The position numbers were made by a program, and so were the translations under genes. A DNA stretch of 64,000 nt from Bacillota bacterium (GTDB lineage Bacteria; Bacillota; Clostridia; Christensenellales; SZUA-584). Under the pieces are notes generated by a model that was not told the origin of the DNA, did not search any database, and worked only from the letters and a program-made list of their open reading frames with translations. Numbering within the stretch: position 1 is the first letter of the stretch; each line of letters starts with the position of its first letter. This document shows, in pieces, positions 35,359 to 44,756 of the stretch. The stretch is taken from the NCBI GenBank assembly GCA_023416745.1, contig JAEZHF010000039.1:1-64000 (forward strand), written 5' to 3'.

Positions 35359-36357
35359 TTACGACAGAGCCTGCTCCACCGCCACGGCCACCGCCACGGA
35401 AGCGCCCACCATCGGGTTGTTGCCCATGCCGATGAGGCCCATCATTTCCACGTGCGCCGGCACGGAGGAAGAACCCGCGAACTGCGCATCGCCGTGCATG
35501 CGGCCCATCGTGTCCGTCATGCCGTAGGAAGCAGGGCCCGCTCCCATGTTGTCGGGATGCAGCGTACGGCCGGTGCCGCCGCCCGAAGCCACAGAGAAAT
35601 ATTTCTTGCCGTTCTCGATGGCCCACTTTTTGTAGGTGCCCGCCACGGGGTGCTGGAAACGGGTGGGGTTAGTGGAGTTGCCGGTGATGGACACGTCCAC
35701 GCCCTCGTGCCGCATGATGGCCACGCCTTCGGATACGTCGTCCGCGCCGTAGCACTTGACCGCCGCACGCGCGCCGTCGGAGAACGGCTTCTCCCAGACG
35801 ATTTTGAGCTCGCCGGAAGCATAATCATATTCCGTCTCCACATTGGTGAAGCCGTTGATGCGAGAGATGATGTAGGCCGCGTCCTTACCAAGGCCGTTCA
35901 GTATGACGCGCAGCGGCGTCTTGCGGACCTTGTTGGCCGTCTTCGCGATACCGATAGCGCCTTCCGCCGCTGCGAAAGACTCGTGTCCGGCGAGGAAGCA
36001 GAAGCACTGCGTCTCTTCGCGCAGCAGCATAGCCGCCAGGTTGCCGTGGCCGATGCCCACTTCGCGCTGCGCCGCAACGCTGCCCGGGATGCAGAATGCC
36101 TGCAGGCCGATGCCGATGGCTTCCGCCGCATCCGCCGCAACCTTGCAGCCTTTTTTAAGCGCGATGGCCGCGCCCAGCGTATAAGCCCACACCGCGTTGT
36201 CAAAAGCGATGGGCTGTACGCCCTTCACGATGGCCGCCACGTCGATGCCCTTCTCTTTGCAGTACTCTTCCACCTGCTCCAGGCTTTCAAAGCCATATTG
36301 CTTCATGCAGGCTTCGATGCCAGCAATGCGTCTGTTATAACCTTCGAATGTCACCAT
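35359..36357 (-). CDS. GGGtGRT family protein, function unknown
   Basis: The 332-residue protein carries the family hallmark ASGGGTGRT (about residues 257-265) and a conserved C-terminal run (MGAGPASYGMTDTMGRMHGD ... GMGNNPMVGASVAVAVA). It has no membrane span or signal peptide. The family is found beside an IscU/NifU-like scaffold gene, as here: that gene lies 12 bases upstream in the same operon. This points to an iron-sulphur linked role, but no reaction is known to me. GGAGG precedes the ATG. Confidence 0.85.
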   Translation of the reverse strand: MVTFEGYNRRIAGIEACMKQYGFESLEQVEEYCKEKGIDVAAIVKGVQPIAFDNAVWAYTLGAAIALKKGCKVAADAAEAIGIGLQAFCIPGSVAAQREVGIGHGNLAAMLLREETQCFCFLAGHESFAAAEGAIGIAKTANKVRKTPLRVILNGLGKDAAYIISRINGFTNVETEYDYASGELKIVWEKPFSDGARAAVKCYGADDVSEGVAIMRHEGVDVSITGNSTNPTRFQHPVAGTYKKWAIENGKKYFSVASGGGTGRTLHPDNMGAGPASYGMTDTMGRMHGDAQFAGSSSVPAHVEMMGLIGMGNNPMVGASVAVAVAVEQALS

Positions 36358-36369
36358 TGATTTGACCTC

Positions 36370-37062
36370 CTATTTCGCGCGCGGGTCGATGTATTTCGCC
36401 GCGCCTTCGAACTGTCCGTAAGTGTTGGTGTTTTTGGCAAGCGCTGCCGCCGGGTCGGTGCCCTTGCGGATGGCTTCCATCATCTTGCCGAGATTGACGA
36501 ACTTGTAGCCGGTAACCTCGTCGGTGTCACTCAGCGCCAGCTCCAGAACATAGCCTTCGGCCATCTCGAGATAACGAACACCCTTGGCCTGTGTGCCGTA
36601 CATCGTGCCCACCTGCGATCGGAGGCCTTTGCCGAGGTCTTCAAGGCCGGCGCCGATGGGCAGCCCGCATTCGGAAAACGCGGTCTGCGTGCGGCCGTAA
36701 ACGATCTGCAGGAACAGCTCGCGCATCGCTGTGTTGATCGCATCGCACACGAGGTCGGTGTTGAGCGCTTCGAGTATCGTTTTGCCGGACAATATCTCCG
36801 CGGCCATCGCGGCGCTGTGCGTCATGCCGCTGCAGCCAAGCGTCTCGATCAGAGCTTCTTCAATAATGCCTTCCTTAACGTTGAGCGTCAGCTTGCATGC
36901 GCCCTGCTGCGGCGCGCACCAGCCCACGCCGTGCGTCAGACCGGAAATGTCTGTAATCTGCTTGGCCTTCACCCAGAGGCCTTCTTCGGGAATGGGCGCC
37001 GGGCCGTGCTTAGGACCTTTGGCTACGTAGATCATTTCGTCCACTTCTCTGGAACACTGCAT
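36370..37062 (-). CDS. NifU/IscU-like iron-sulphur scaffold protein
   Basis: The 230-residue protein is larger than IscU (about 130) and matches the scaffold group paired with GGGtGRT proteins. Candidate ligand cysteines are in GVGWCAPQQGACKL, ETLGCSGMTHSAA and FSECGLP; the GCSGMTHSAAMAAEIL block resembles the IscU C-S-A/T helix. ATG 37062 follows AGGAGG. No isc or suf genes are nearby, so it may serve a dedicated pathway with its neighbour rather than general cluster assembly. That is inference. Confidence 0.82.
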   Translation of the reverse strand: MQCSREVDEMIYVAKGPKHGPAPIPEEGLWVKAKQITDISGLTHGVGWCAPQQGACKLTLNVKEGIIEEALIETLGCSGMTHSAAMAAEILSGKTILEALNTDLVCDAINTAMRELFLQIVYGRTQTAFSECGLPIGAGLEDLGKGLRSQVGTMYGTQAKGVRYLEMAEGYVLELALSDTDEVTGYKFVNLGKMMEAIRKGTDPAAALAKNTNTYGQFEGAAKYIDPRAK

Positions 37063-37125
37063 GTAGAATAATCCTCCTGTTTAGAAATCAAAACTTGTCT
37101 CAATCATATTTGATAATTATTTAAC

Positions 37126-37153
37126 ATTATACCAGCAAAACATGAAGAAGCAA
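37126..37153 (-). promoter_or_regulatory. Predicted promoter of the NifU-like/GGGtGRT operon
   Basis: Minus strand -35 TTGCTT (37148-37153), 16 bp, -10 TATAAT (37126-37131), 64 bases before the start at 37062. Confidence 0.5.
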
Positions 37154-37396
37154 ACACTTTATAAAGGCTTTGGTGAGGTTCACTCGTTATGGTGTGCTGA
37201 AACGGCAGTTTTGGATTTTGTGAGAACAACATATCAGTATACGCAAAAACGTCAAAAAATATACATACAAAACAAAAATAATTGCGCGGTATCGGCAAAT
37301 TATCCATGAGGCTATGGCGCGGACCGACAATGTTTACAAGCTGTGCCCTCCATAATAGGGGTTACCATACGTAAAGCGACGGGAGTGATCATACCG
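37154..37396 (+). other. Upstream region of spoIIE
   Basis: Non-coding, AT-rich. In Bacillus spoIIE is driven by sigma-A with Spo0A; I could not assign a clear promoter or 0A box here (TTGTCGGT on the minus strand near 37323-37330 matches six of eight box positions). Confidence 0.3.
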
Positions 37397-39712
37397 ATGC
37401 CATCCGCAGTGATTCAGGCGCCCAGCCGGGACGCAAAATCCGCACCTTCCTATAACACCGAAATGCTCAAACGTATCGCATTTCTGCTCATCTATGTGGC
37501 CGTGGCCTTTCTGCTGGCACGCGTCCGCCTGCTGGCAGCCGTGTCGCCGTTCGGCCCTGCGTTTATTGCGGCTTGCTATGTGCGAAGCCGCTACGAAGTG
37601 CTGGCTGCCACGGCGGGCGTGGCAGTGGGCGCGCTGCTGGTGGCGGACGACACGCTGTACATACTGACTGTGGCACTGCTGACGTGCGGTGCGATGTTAG
37701 CCGTGGGCAGGAGCATTCGGTGGGTAGCGGTGATGGCGACCGCCTGTGCCTATGCTGTGGGAGCAATGGTGTTTAAGACAGAGAATCTGCAGATGCTGAT
37801 GACGGCAGTGCTGGAATGCCTGATGGCGCTGCTGATGATATATGTTATCGGGACGCTGCTGCAGATATTTCAGGGTGGGCGCAAGCGTACGATGTTCTCC
37901 ACAGAGGAGACAGTCTGCTTGGCACTGAGCGCGCTGGCGCTGATATGCCTGTTCGGCCCGCTGGGTGTGAGCGGTGTTTACGTGGCCGATGTAATTGCAA
38001 TGCTGCTGGTACTGTTCGTATCCTATGCGGGCGGACCGGCATTGGGCGCGGGCGTGGGGCTGACAGCGGGCGTGGCACTGTGTTTGGGCGTACTTGCGGA
38101 TCCCTCGATGGTTGCGATGCTGGGTCTGGCGGGGCTGGTTTCAGGCACGCTGCGGCGGCTCAGAAAGCCGGGTACGGCGATGGGTTTTGTGCTGACGGTG
38201 ATGATGATGGCCATTGCGCTGGCCGACCTGCCGGTGTGGCATCTGCTGCTGATCGAAGCGGCGGCGGCAGCATTGGTGTTCTGCGTGCTGCCCAACAAGG
38301 CATATGAAGCTGTTGGACGCTTCATCGATATTAAAACGCGGCGCGAGTTTGAAAATAACATGCATGCCCGCCGTTTCAAGGAACTGACGGTGGGACGGCT
38401 GAAGGAAGTGTCGCAGGTGTTTTTACAGACGGGCGAGATGTTCGCGCGCGACGCGGAAGAAAAACTGGCGGGTGGCGATATTTCCAGCGTGCTGTCGCTG
38501 GTGGCCGAAAGCACCTGCAAGGACTGTGTGTTTAAGAAGAGCTGTTGGGACAAGGATTTCCTCAGCACATATGGCGTGCTCAACCGCCTGCTGGCGGCTT
38601 ATGAGAAAAACGGCTGTATCGACGAGAGCTGCTTGGACACGGCGTTCGTCAAGAAGTGCTATAACGTGAAGGGCATACTCGCGGCGGCGGAGAGCGTATT
38701 CAGCGCATATTTGTTAAGCCTGAAATGGCGCAGGAAGATAGAGGAATCGCGCGTGGTCACCGGACGGCAGCTCAAGGGCGTGGCCAAGGTGGTGGCGGAC
38801 ATCGGTAAGGAGATGGATACCGGCTTTAAATTCCTCGAGCAGATGGAAGAGCGCATCGCGTCGGCACTGGACGCTGAGAATATAAGGGCGCGCGAGGTGT
38901 GCGCGGAGAACGTCGGCGGGCAGGTGGCTGTGGGGCTGAAGGTGAAGAATTGCGGCGGGGGATCCAACTGCAGCCGCGGCATTGAGCATACACTGTCCGG
39001 CGTGTTTGGCGTTAAGATGCAGCGGACTGCGGAATCTGCCTGCGACAGCAGCGCTTACTGTACACTGCGCTTTGAGCAGGCGCGCAGGTTCGGCGTAGAG
39101 ACGGGTGCGGTGGCCCAGGCCAAGGAAAAGGTATCGGGCGACAGCCATGTGTTTGCGGCGCTCAAGGACGGACGGTATCTGCTGATGATATGCGACGGGA
39201 TGGGCAGCGGGGAAAACGCGCGGCGCGAGAGCATGGCGGCGGTATCGCTGATCGAGAACTTCTATCAGGCGGGGTTTGACGATGCGATCATATTTGATAC
39301 CATTAACCGGCTGCTGATACTGAAAAGCGACGAGGACATGTTCACAACGGTGGACCTTTGTCTGCTGAATCTGAAGACGGGAGAGGCAACGTTCACCAAG
39401 ATCGGTGCGGAACCCTCGTATATACTGAGTCGGGACGGCGTGTCGGCGGTCAGACCGGGATCGCTGCCCATCGGCATTGTGGACGAGGTGCGGCCTGTCA
39501 GCATACGCCGCACGCTGGAGGCGGGCGACCTGATCGTGATGATGAGCGACGGTGTGTCCGAGGCAGTGGGGGACAGTGCGGCGCAGTGGTTCGCTGGCAT
39601 CCCGCAGAACGACCCGCAGGAAGCGGCGGACGCAATTTTGCAGAAAGCCTTCGTCGGAAGTGTGCCAAGGGATGATATGACGGTGATCGTGGGGCGCATC
39701 ACGGAGGGATAG
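37397..39712 (+). CDS. spoIIE: Stage II sporulation protein E, PP2C-type phosphatase
   Basis: The protein is about 771 residues from ATG 37397 (GGGAG upstream). It has about ten membrane spans (to roughly residue 300), a cytoplasmic central region with cysteine-rich segments (ESTCKDCVFKKSCWDKDF), and a C-terminal PP2C phosphatase (MICDGMGSGENARRES, MMSDGVSEA, PRDDMTVIVGRI with metal-binding Asp). SpoIIE dephosphorylates SpoIIAA to activate sigma-F in the forespore and takes part in the polar septum. Confidence 0.95.
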   Translation: MPSAVIQAPSRDAKSAPSYNTEMLKRIAFLLIYVAVAFLLARVRLLAAVSPFGPAFIAACYVRSRYEVLAATAGVAVGALLVADDTLYILTVALLTCGAMLAVGRSIRWVAVMATACAYAVGAMVFKTENLQMLMTAVLECLMALLMIYVIGTLLQIFQGGRKRTMFSTEETVCLALSALALICLFGPLGVSGVYVADVIAMLLVLFVSYAGGPALGAGVGLTAGVALCLGVLADPSMVAMLGLAGLVSGTLRRLRKPGTAMGFVLTVMMMAIALADLPVWHLLLIEAAAAALVFCVLPNKAYEAVGRFIDIKTRREFENNMHARRFKELTVGRLKEVSQVFLQTGEMFARDAEEKLAGGDISSVLSLVAESTCKDCVFKKSCWDKDFLSTYGVLNRLLAAYEKNGCIDESCLDTAFVKKCYNVKGILAAAESVFSAYLLSLKWRRKIEESRVVTGRQLKGVAKVVADIGKEMDTGFKFLEQMEERIASALDAENIRAREVCAENVGGQVAVGLKVKNCGGGSNCSRGIEHTLSGVFGVKMQRTAESACDSSAYCTLRFEQARRFGVETGAVAQAKEKVSGDSHVFAALKDGRYLLMICDGMGSGENARRESMAAVSLIENFYQAGFDDAIIFDTINRLLILKSDEDMFTTVDLCLLNLKTGEATFTKIGAEPSYILSRDGVSAVRPGSLPIGIVDEVRPVSIRRTLEAGDLIVMMSDGVSEAVGDSAAQWFAGIPQNDPQEAADAILQKAFVGSVPRDDMTVIVGRITEG

Positions 39713-39725
39713 CATATGGTCATAT

Positions 39726-39756
39726 AAGCTCTGGCTTTTGCCGGAGCTTGCTTTTT
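39726..39756 (+). terminator. Terminator of spoIIE
   Basis: AAGCTCTGGC (39726-39735), loop TTTT, GCCGGAGCTT (39740-39749) with one G-T pair, then GCTTTTT. Confidence 0.8.
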
Positions 39757-39864
39757 GTTCTTCTCACTTGGATTATAACACAATCGACCAAAGAATATTA
39801 GACTGTTCATTTTTATAAGCAAGGCTACAATGTTATTAACGACAAATCAATTCTGGAGGGATAA

Positions 39865-40488
39865 ATGGGACCACGAGAATGCTATAATTGTCTGCTGTCT
39901 GAAAAGGTTATTGGAGAGCTGGCTAAACGCAATATCAGCGGCTTCTATTGCGAAACCAAGTCAGATGCTTTATCAAAAGCCCTTGAACTGATACCGTTGG
40001 GATGTACAGTCTCGTGCGGCGGTTCTGCAACGCTGCACGAGATTGGCCTGCACGAGGCACTGAATGCCGGTGCATATCACTATCTCGACCCGCTGGCAGC
40101 AAAAGGCGGACTGGAAAAAGAAAGAATCGCCCGTGAAGCGCTCTTTGCCGACTGTTATCTGATGAGCGCCAACGCAATATCCGCAACAGGCGAATTGGTG
40201 AATATAGACGGTATCGGAAACAGGGTGGCAGCGCTATGCTTCGGGCCGAAAAAAGTGATCGTGATTGCAGGGATGAATAAGGTGGAGCCAAATCTTGATG
40301 CGGCAGTCTGCCGGGCAAAGAATACGGCCGCGCCTTTGACAATGCTGCTTTGGAAACAGGATTATGGTTCGTTTGATGAACTGACCGAAAAGGCCGAAGC
40401 GGCGTTCAGTCAGATTGTGGTAACTGGCATGTCGATGAAGGCGGATCGCATTCTGGTTATACTGGTGGGGGAAAGCCTGGGGCATTAA
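39865..40488 (+). CDS. LUD-domain protein (lactate-utilisation LutC-like)
   Basis: The 207-residue protein is a single LUD domain with the conserved core SCGGSATLHEIGL, then DCYLMSANAISATGELVNIDG and GNRVAALCFGPKKVIVIAGMNKV. In LutABC this domain is part of L-lactate oxidation, but stand-alone members are common in anaerobes and their role is unknown. It lacks the iron-sulphur cysteine motifs of LutB. GGAGGG precedes the ATG. Confidence 0.85.
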   Translation: MGPRECYNCLLSEKVIGELAKRNISGFYCETKSDALSKALELIPLGCTVSCGGSATLHEIGLHEALNAGAYHYLDPLAAKGGLEKERIAREALFADCYLMSANAISATGELVNIDGIGNRVAALCFGPKKVIVIAGMNKVEPNLDAAVCRAKNTAAPLTMLLWKQDYGSFDELTEKAEAAFSQIVVTGMSMKADRILVILVGESLGH

Positions 40489-40510
40489 ACTAAAATCAAT
40501 CTTACAACAA

Positions 40511-40540
40511 AGCAAGAGGGACTAAAATATCCCTCTTGCT
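40511..40540. terminator. Shared terminator between LUD and SleB-like genes
   Basis: AGCAAGAGGGA (40511-40521) and its exact complement (40530-40540) with an eight-base loop. T content beyond the stem is modest on both sides. Confidence 0.65.
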
Positions 40541-40553
40541 TCGTTATATTGAG

Positions 40554-41234
40554 TTATGCACAGTAAAAGCTGTGGTTACCGATGCGGGCATAGTAATCGA
40601 AATTGCGCCATTTCTTACTCTTGGACACCCGGAAATAGTACATGTCTTCCGGATAGGAGTCGTTTTGCTCAATAGCGGCCTCCACGGCTGCTATGCATTC
40701 AGCGGTATACTTTTTGGATACGGCAAACTGGTTGCGGGCGAACACCACTCTTTTGACCGTCTTGCCGAACCGGCCGCTCTCAAAGCGGTTGAGCACCACA
40801 GCGGCCACAGCCACCTTGCCTTCAAATGTTTCCCCGCGGGCTTCGGCGTACACCACACGTGCGATGTATGCCTTCTCTTCGTCGCTGTAAGCATAGGCGG
40901 GGTCATACAGTTCGGTCAGCATCTTGCTGAAGCTTTCCGCATTGCGCGCAGCTTCCGTGGCTTCTTGTGCCTGAGCAAAAGCCGGTAGTGCTGCTTCTTT
41001 ACTGGCGGAAAAAGCGCCGGGCAGCCAATCGGGGCGGGTTGCTCCATTAGGGTGAGCCATGAGCTGTGATTGAACCCGGCCCCGGCCTGCCTGTTTTAAA
41101 GAAGTTCCTGAAGTCGGGTTGCCGCTCTGCACGGCAGTTTTGAGTACCTTTGTGTTGTCGGAACCGGCTGCCGTACAGAAGACGATCAGGAGTATCCCGA
41201 TGACAGCCATTAATTTCATTATCCTTTTTTTCAA
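40554..41234 (-). CDS. SleB-like cell-wall hydrolase
   Basis: The 226-residue protein starts at TTG 41234 (AAAGGA upstream), has an N-terminal signal/anchor (MKLMAVIGILLIVFCTAA), a low-complexity linker, and a C-terminal Hydrolase_2 domain (about 115-226; ARVVYAEARGETFEGKVAVA with the catalytic Glu, then NQFAVSKKYT). SleB-type enzymes are lytic transglycosylases that open spore cortex peptidoglycan in germination; CwlJ and other members also exist. No PG_binding_1 domain is seen, so it is shorter than Bacillus SleB. Confidence 0.85.
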   Translation of the reverse strand: MKKRIMKLMAVIGILLIVFCTAAGSDNTKVLKTAVQSGNPTSGTSLKQAGRGRVQSQLMAHPNGATRPDWLPGAFSASKEAALPAFAQAQEATEAARNAESFSKMLTELYDPAYAYSDEEKAYIARVVYAEARGETFEGKVAVAAVVLNRFESGRFGKTVKRVVFARNQFAVSKKYTAECIAAVEAAIEQNDSYPEDMYYFRVSKSKKWRNFDYYARIGNHSFYCA

Positions 41235-41496
41235 ACGTTGTCCTTTCTGCTGAGGAAAATTTATTGCAAGCGCCTGCGGGCAGGCACAGTGCTGACGACA
41301 GATGAGAACCGCAGTCACAAGCTGGGGCTACACAAAATCGTAACATCTCGTAATAATTCTGCCACATAGTATTCGAATATATAACAGACTTTATCAATTG
41401 TCAAATCAAACACTCAGATTTTAACTTTTTCACAAGATAGAAAAAGAGACAATAAAGGATAATCTATAAGAACCCCCACAGTTCAATTTATTGCGC

Positions 41497-41572
41497 AAAA
41501 AAATCCCCCTGCTCAGTAGCGGGGGACTAAGAAGTTTTGATTATAGGAGGCTTTTTGGTTGCTGCTGTGATC
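41497..41572 (-). ncRNA. Candidate small RNA with CCUCCU tract
   Basis: Minus strand: -35 TTGAAT (41602-41607), 17 bp, -10 TATATA (41579-41584), then about 76 bases ending in a terminator hairpin (TCCCCC-GCT / AGC-GGGGGA, 41504-41526) with a T7 run at 41497-41503. The transcript has no ORF and carries unpaired CCTCCT (complement of 41545-41550), which can pair with Shine-Dalgarno sites. No minus-strand gene otherwise explains this terminator. Confidence 0.4.
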
Positions 41573-41739
41573 TCATAATATATATAATCAGAGTCATATG
41601 CATTCAAACAAAAAATTTCAAAATATTCGGAACATTCCCAACTGTTTTAGCCCCGTTTAGGGTAATTTCACAATCCCGCCAAATTAACTGTTAAAAACAT
41701 GCGCCTCAATACCGATATAACCATAGAGGTGACTTAGGC

Positions 41740-44688
41740 TTGAATACATATATAACAAGGATGCTGCGCCGTATGCTGGTGGTGTTTTCCGTTGCTGCGG
41801 TGCTTGTCGGCGTATTGGGTATGTACCTGAACGACAGTTTGGCATCCGACAAATCAATCGTACGCGTAAAGCTTTCGGTCGGTTCAGTGTCGTCGTTGAG
41901 TTTTTCTCTCAGCGGAAACTACGGCATTGAGGCGGACAGTTCCAAGAGTCTGTCTTCCGGAGATTATACCGCCAAGATCGAGAACGGAGTTGTGAAGCTG
42001 TATAAGAGCGGCAGTTTGGTGTGCTCCGGCAACAGCGTAAAGGTGGTGGAGCGGACGCCCTCATCCGACTATAATTATGCCACCATCAAAACGACAACTT
42101 ACGGAACAAACAAATACCGCGGCAATATAGAATTTCGCATCAGCGGCAGCTCGCTGTTGGTGATCAACCATATATATCTGGAGTATTATTTGTACGGCGT
42201 GGTACCGCATGAGATGAGCAACTCATGGCCACTTGAGGCGCTCAAAGCGCAGGCGGTGGCCGCACGCACTTATGCGGTGCGTTATATGGGCAGCGGTACT
42301 TATGACCTGCTCGATACCTCAGCCAGTCAGGTTTACCGCGGCTATAACTCGTCGTACACCAACGCAATCAGGGCTGTGGACGAGACCGCCAGAAAGGTGC
42401 TGGTGTCAAACGGCAACCTCGTACAGACGTATTACTCGGCATCCAACGGCGGCTATACCGATATCCCGCAGCATATCTGGTCTTCCAGCGCTACGCTGAT
42501 GCCGTATCATGTGATTGTGCCGGACCCTTACGACACCCAGAATACATGGAGCAGCCAAGAGGTGCTGATATTCCCCAAAACGATGTCGAAAGAGAGTGAT
42601 ATCGCTTACAAGGTGATGAAGGACGGGTCGATGGTGGCAGGGAGTTCGAGTCTCGGTGCCAACGCAACGCGCTATCTGAAGACGACAGCGCTGCCCGCTG
42701 TTAAAGCGAAAGGGTATATTGCCGATGTAACCTCGGATATACAGATCGTGGGCTTCGACAGGATATTGGCACACACTTACGAAGGCAACCACGGGCTAAA
42801 GGATTATACAGGTAAAACCAACTGCGTCTGCTTCTACAAGGCTGACGTGACGATCCGTGTAAAAGCCAGCAGGAAAACGACGGCAACGGAAAAGGATCTG
42901 ACGGGTCTGTCCTACATTGAAGAAACGGCGACGGTGACGGTGACAATTGATATGCACAAGCTGGATGAGTCCGGCGGGTTATATCAGGCGTTTACGAACA
43001 CCAGCCTAAGGCTGTTTGTGGTGGAAGAAACGTCGTCGGGCTGGAATCTGTATCACCGCCGCTACGGCCATGGGATTGGCCTGTCTCAGCGAGGTGCGCA
43101 ACAGAGGGCGAAAGCCGGGCAGACATATGCGCAGATATTGCAGTTCTACTATCCGAACACCACATTTGAGACCCTGAACATTTCGCCGCCAGGCCTGCAG
43201 ACCCCGGCGGCTCAGGGCGATACAAACGCCACTATTGTCAATTGTGCCAACTACGTGAATGTTCGCAGTACGCCGGATACCAAGTATGCAGCCATTGGCA
43301 AGGCTTTTGCCGGATCGCGGATATTGGTGACGCAGGCGGATGTGGCGGTTGGCTGGCATAAAATTGATTTCGGGGGTGTAACCGCATATATCAGCGCGGA
43401 TTTCGTCAAGATTGATGAGCTGCAGCCCAACGCAACGATTATCAACTGCGTGAATTCCGTCAACGTGCGCAGTACGCCCAGTACGCAGTATGCTGCTGTC
43501 GGCAGCGTGGCAGCCGGAGCGCGTATCACGGTCACGCAGGCGAACGCGGCCGAAGGCTGGCACAAGATCAGCTATGGCGGCGGAACGGCATATATCTACA
43601 CCTATTATGTGCAGCTGGATGAGCAGTCAGCAACGCCGACACCCACTCCGACGCCGACTGCGACGGTGACCCCAACACCGACTGCGACGGTGACGCCGAC
43701 ACCAACTGTAACAGCGACACCCACGCCGACTGCGACGGTGACGCCGACGCCCACGCCGACCGTGACGGTGACGCCGACGCCCACGCCGACCGCGACGGCC
43801 ACACCGACGCCCACGCCAACCACGACAATCACGCAAACGCCCACGGTATGCCCGCCGCCCACGCCGACGGACGGCACGTTGATGATCAAGCAGACCGGCA
43901 GAGTGTCAGTGAACGAGCTCAACATTCGCAGCGGGCCGGGCACAAGCCACAACGTTTTGGGCGGCTTCGGCAAAAACGATATCGTCTTGATCGTACAGGC
44001 AGGCAGCAAGGGCGGATGGCATCAGATACTGTACAGCGGCAAGTCGGCCTGCGTATATGCAGATTATGTTGACCTGAGTAATCCCACGACGGGCACCATC
44101 ACTGCTTCTGTGCTCAATGTGCGAATAGGGCCGGGCACCACGCATGATATATTGGGTTCGTTGAGCAAAGGCGACAAGGTCGAGATCATCCAGCTGAATG
44201 CCGCTCAGGATTGGCACAAGATATTATATAATGGTGTTGAAGGTTATGTGCACGCCAGCTATCTGACAATTAGCGGGGCCCAGACACCCACGACTGATCC
44301 GGTGGCGAATGCCCAGTACGCAACCGTAAACGCGTCCAAGCTTAACTTCAGGAAGGGCGCGGATTTAAACAGCGCCGTCATCAAGACGCTGTCTCGCGGG
44401 GACATGGTGCAGGTGCTGGAGCAGGGAAGGGAATGGCACAAGGTCAAATATGGCGGCGTGACCGGCTATATGTATACGCAGTATCTGAAGATGATGTCGG
44501 GTACCTACGGGCAGGTGAACGCCAGTACGCTCAACGTGCGCAGCGGCTCTTCCACCTCCACGTCAGTGCTGGGCAAGCTCTCCAGGGGAGATGTCGTGGA
44601 GATACTGTCCAAGGGGACGGAATGGCACAAGATACGTTACAAGTCTTCCACCGCGTATGTTTATGCGACTTATATTAAGATCACGTAA
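41740..44688 (+). CDS. SpoIID/LytB-domain protein with six SH3 repeats
   Basis: The 982-residue exported protein has an N-terminal signal/anchor (about 10-30), a SpoIID domain (about 100-480; catalytic Glu158 in VVPHEM, the GHGIGLSQRGAQ block near 440), two bacterial SH3 domains (about 500-625), a Thr/Pro repeat linker (about 630-712), and four more SH3 domains to the end (each with LNVRSGP-like and WHKI motifs). SpoIID trims denuded glycan during engulfment; this longer form likely binds the wall by its SH3 repeats. TTG 41740 follows AGAGGTGA. Confidence 0.88.
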   Translation: MNTYITRMLRRMLVVFSVAAVLVGVLGMYLNDSLASDKSIVRVKLSVGSVSSLSFSLSGNYGIEADSSKSLSSGDYTAKIENGVVKLYKSGSLVCSGNSVKVVERTPSSDYNYATIKTTTYGTNKYRGNIEFRISGSSLLVINHIYLEYYLYGVVPHEMSNSWPLEALKAQAVAARTYAVRYMGSGTYDLLDTSASQVYRGYNSSYTNAIRAVDETARKVLVSNGNLVQTYYSASNGGYTDIPQHIWSSSATLMPYHVIVPDPYDTQNTWSSQEVLIFPKTMSKESDIAYKVMKDGSMVAGSSSLGANATRYLKTTALPAVKAKGYIADVTSDIQIVGFDRILAHTYEGNHGLKDYTGKTNCVCFYKADVTIRVKASRKTTATEKDLTGLSYIEETATVTVTIDMHKLDESGGLYQAFTNTSLRLFVVEETSSGWNLYHRRYGHGIGLSQRGAQQRAKAGQTYAQILQFYYPNTTFETLNISPPGLQTPAAQGDTNATIVNCANYVNVRSTPDTKYAAIGKAFAGSRILVTQADVAVGWHKIDFGGVTAYISADFVKIDELQPNATIINCVNSVNVRSTPSTQYAAVGSVAAGARITVTQANAAEGWHKISYGGGTAYIYTYYVQLDEQSATPTPTPTPTATVTPTPTATVTPTPTVTATPTPTATVTPTPTPTVTVTPTPTPTATATPTPTPTTTITQTPTVCPPPTPTDGTLMIKQTGRVSVNELNIRSGPGTSHNVLGGFGKNDIVLIVQAGSKGGWHQILYSGKSACVYADYVDLSNPTTGTITASVLNVRIGPGTTHDILGSLSKGDKVEIIQLNAAQDWHKILYNGVEGYVHASYLTISGAQTPTTDPVANAQYATVNASKLNFRKGADLNSAVIKTLSRGDMVQVLEQGREWHKVKYGGVTGYMYTQYLKMMSGTYGQVNASTLNVRSGSSTSTSVLGKLSRGDVVEILSKGTEWHKIRYKSSTAYVYATYIKIT
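43631..43865 (+). repeat. Tandem repeat encoding a Thr-Pro linker
   Basis: Degenerate 6- to 18-base units of ACGCCGAC/ACCCCGAC type repeat without a spacer and translate to TPTPTPTATVTPTPT. They join the two SH3 clusters of the surface protein. Such DNA is prone to length change between strains. Confidence 0.85.
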
Positions 44689-44699
44689 AGTCAGGGAGA

Positions 44700-44730
44700 A
44701 AAAAGGAGCGCAAGTATGTGCTCCTTTTTT
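44700..44730 (+). terminator. Terminator of the SpoIID/SH3 gene
   Basis: AAAAGGAGC (44701-44709) pairs with GCTCCTTTT (44720-44728), T-run to about 44731. Confidence 0.85.
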
Positions 44731-44756
44731 TTACAAAATGATATGTCAAGAGGTGT

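Noticed and set aside
43631..43865. CRISPR-like repeat array
   Set aside because: Repeats are short, in frame and without unique spacers; they encode a Thr-Pro linker.
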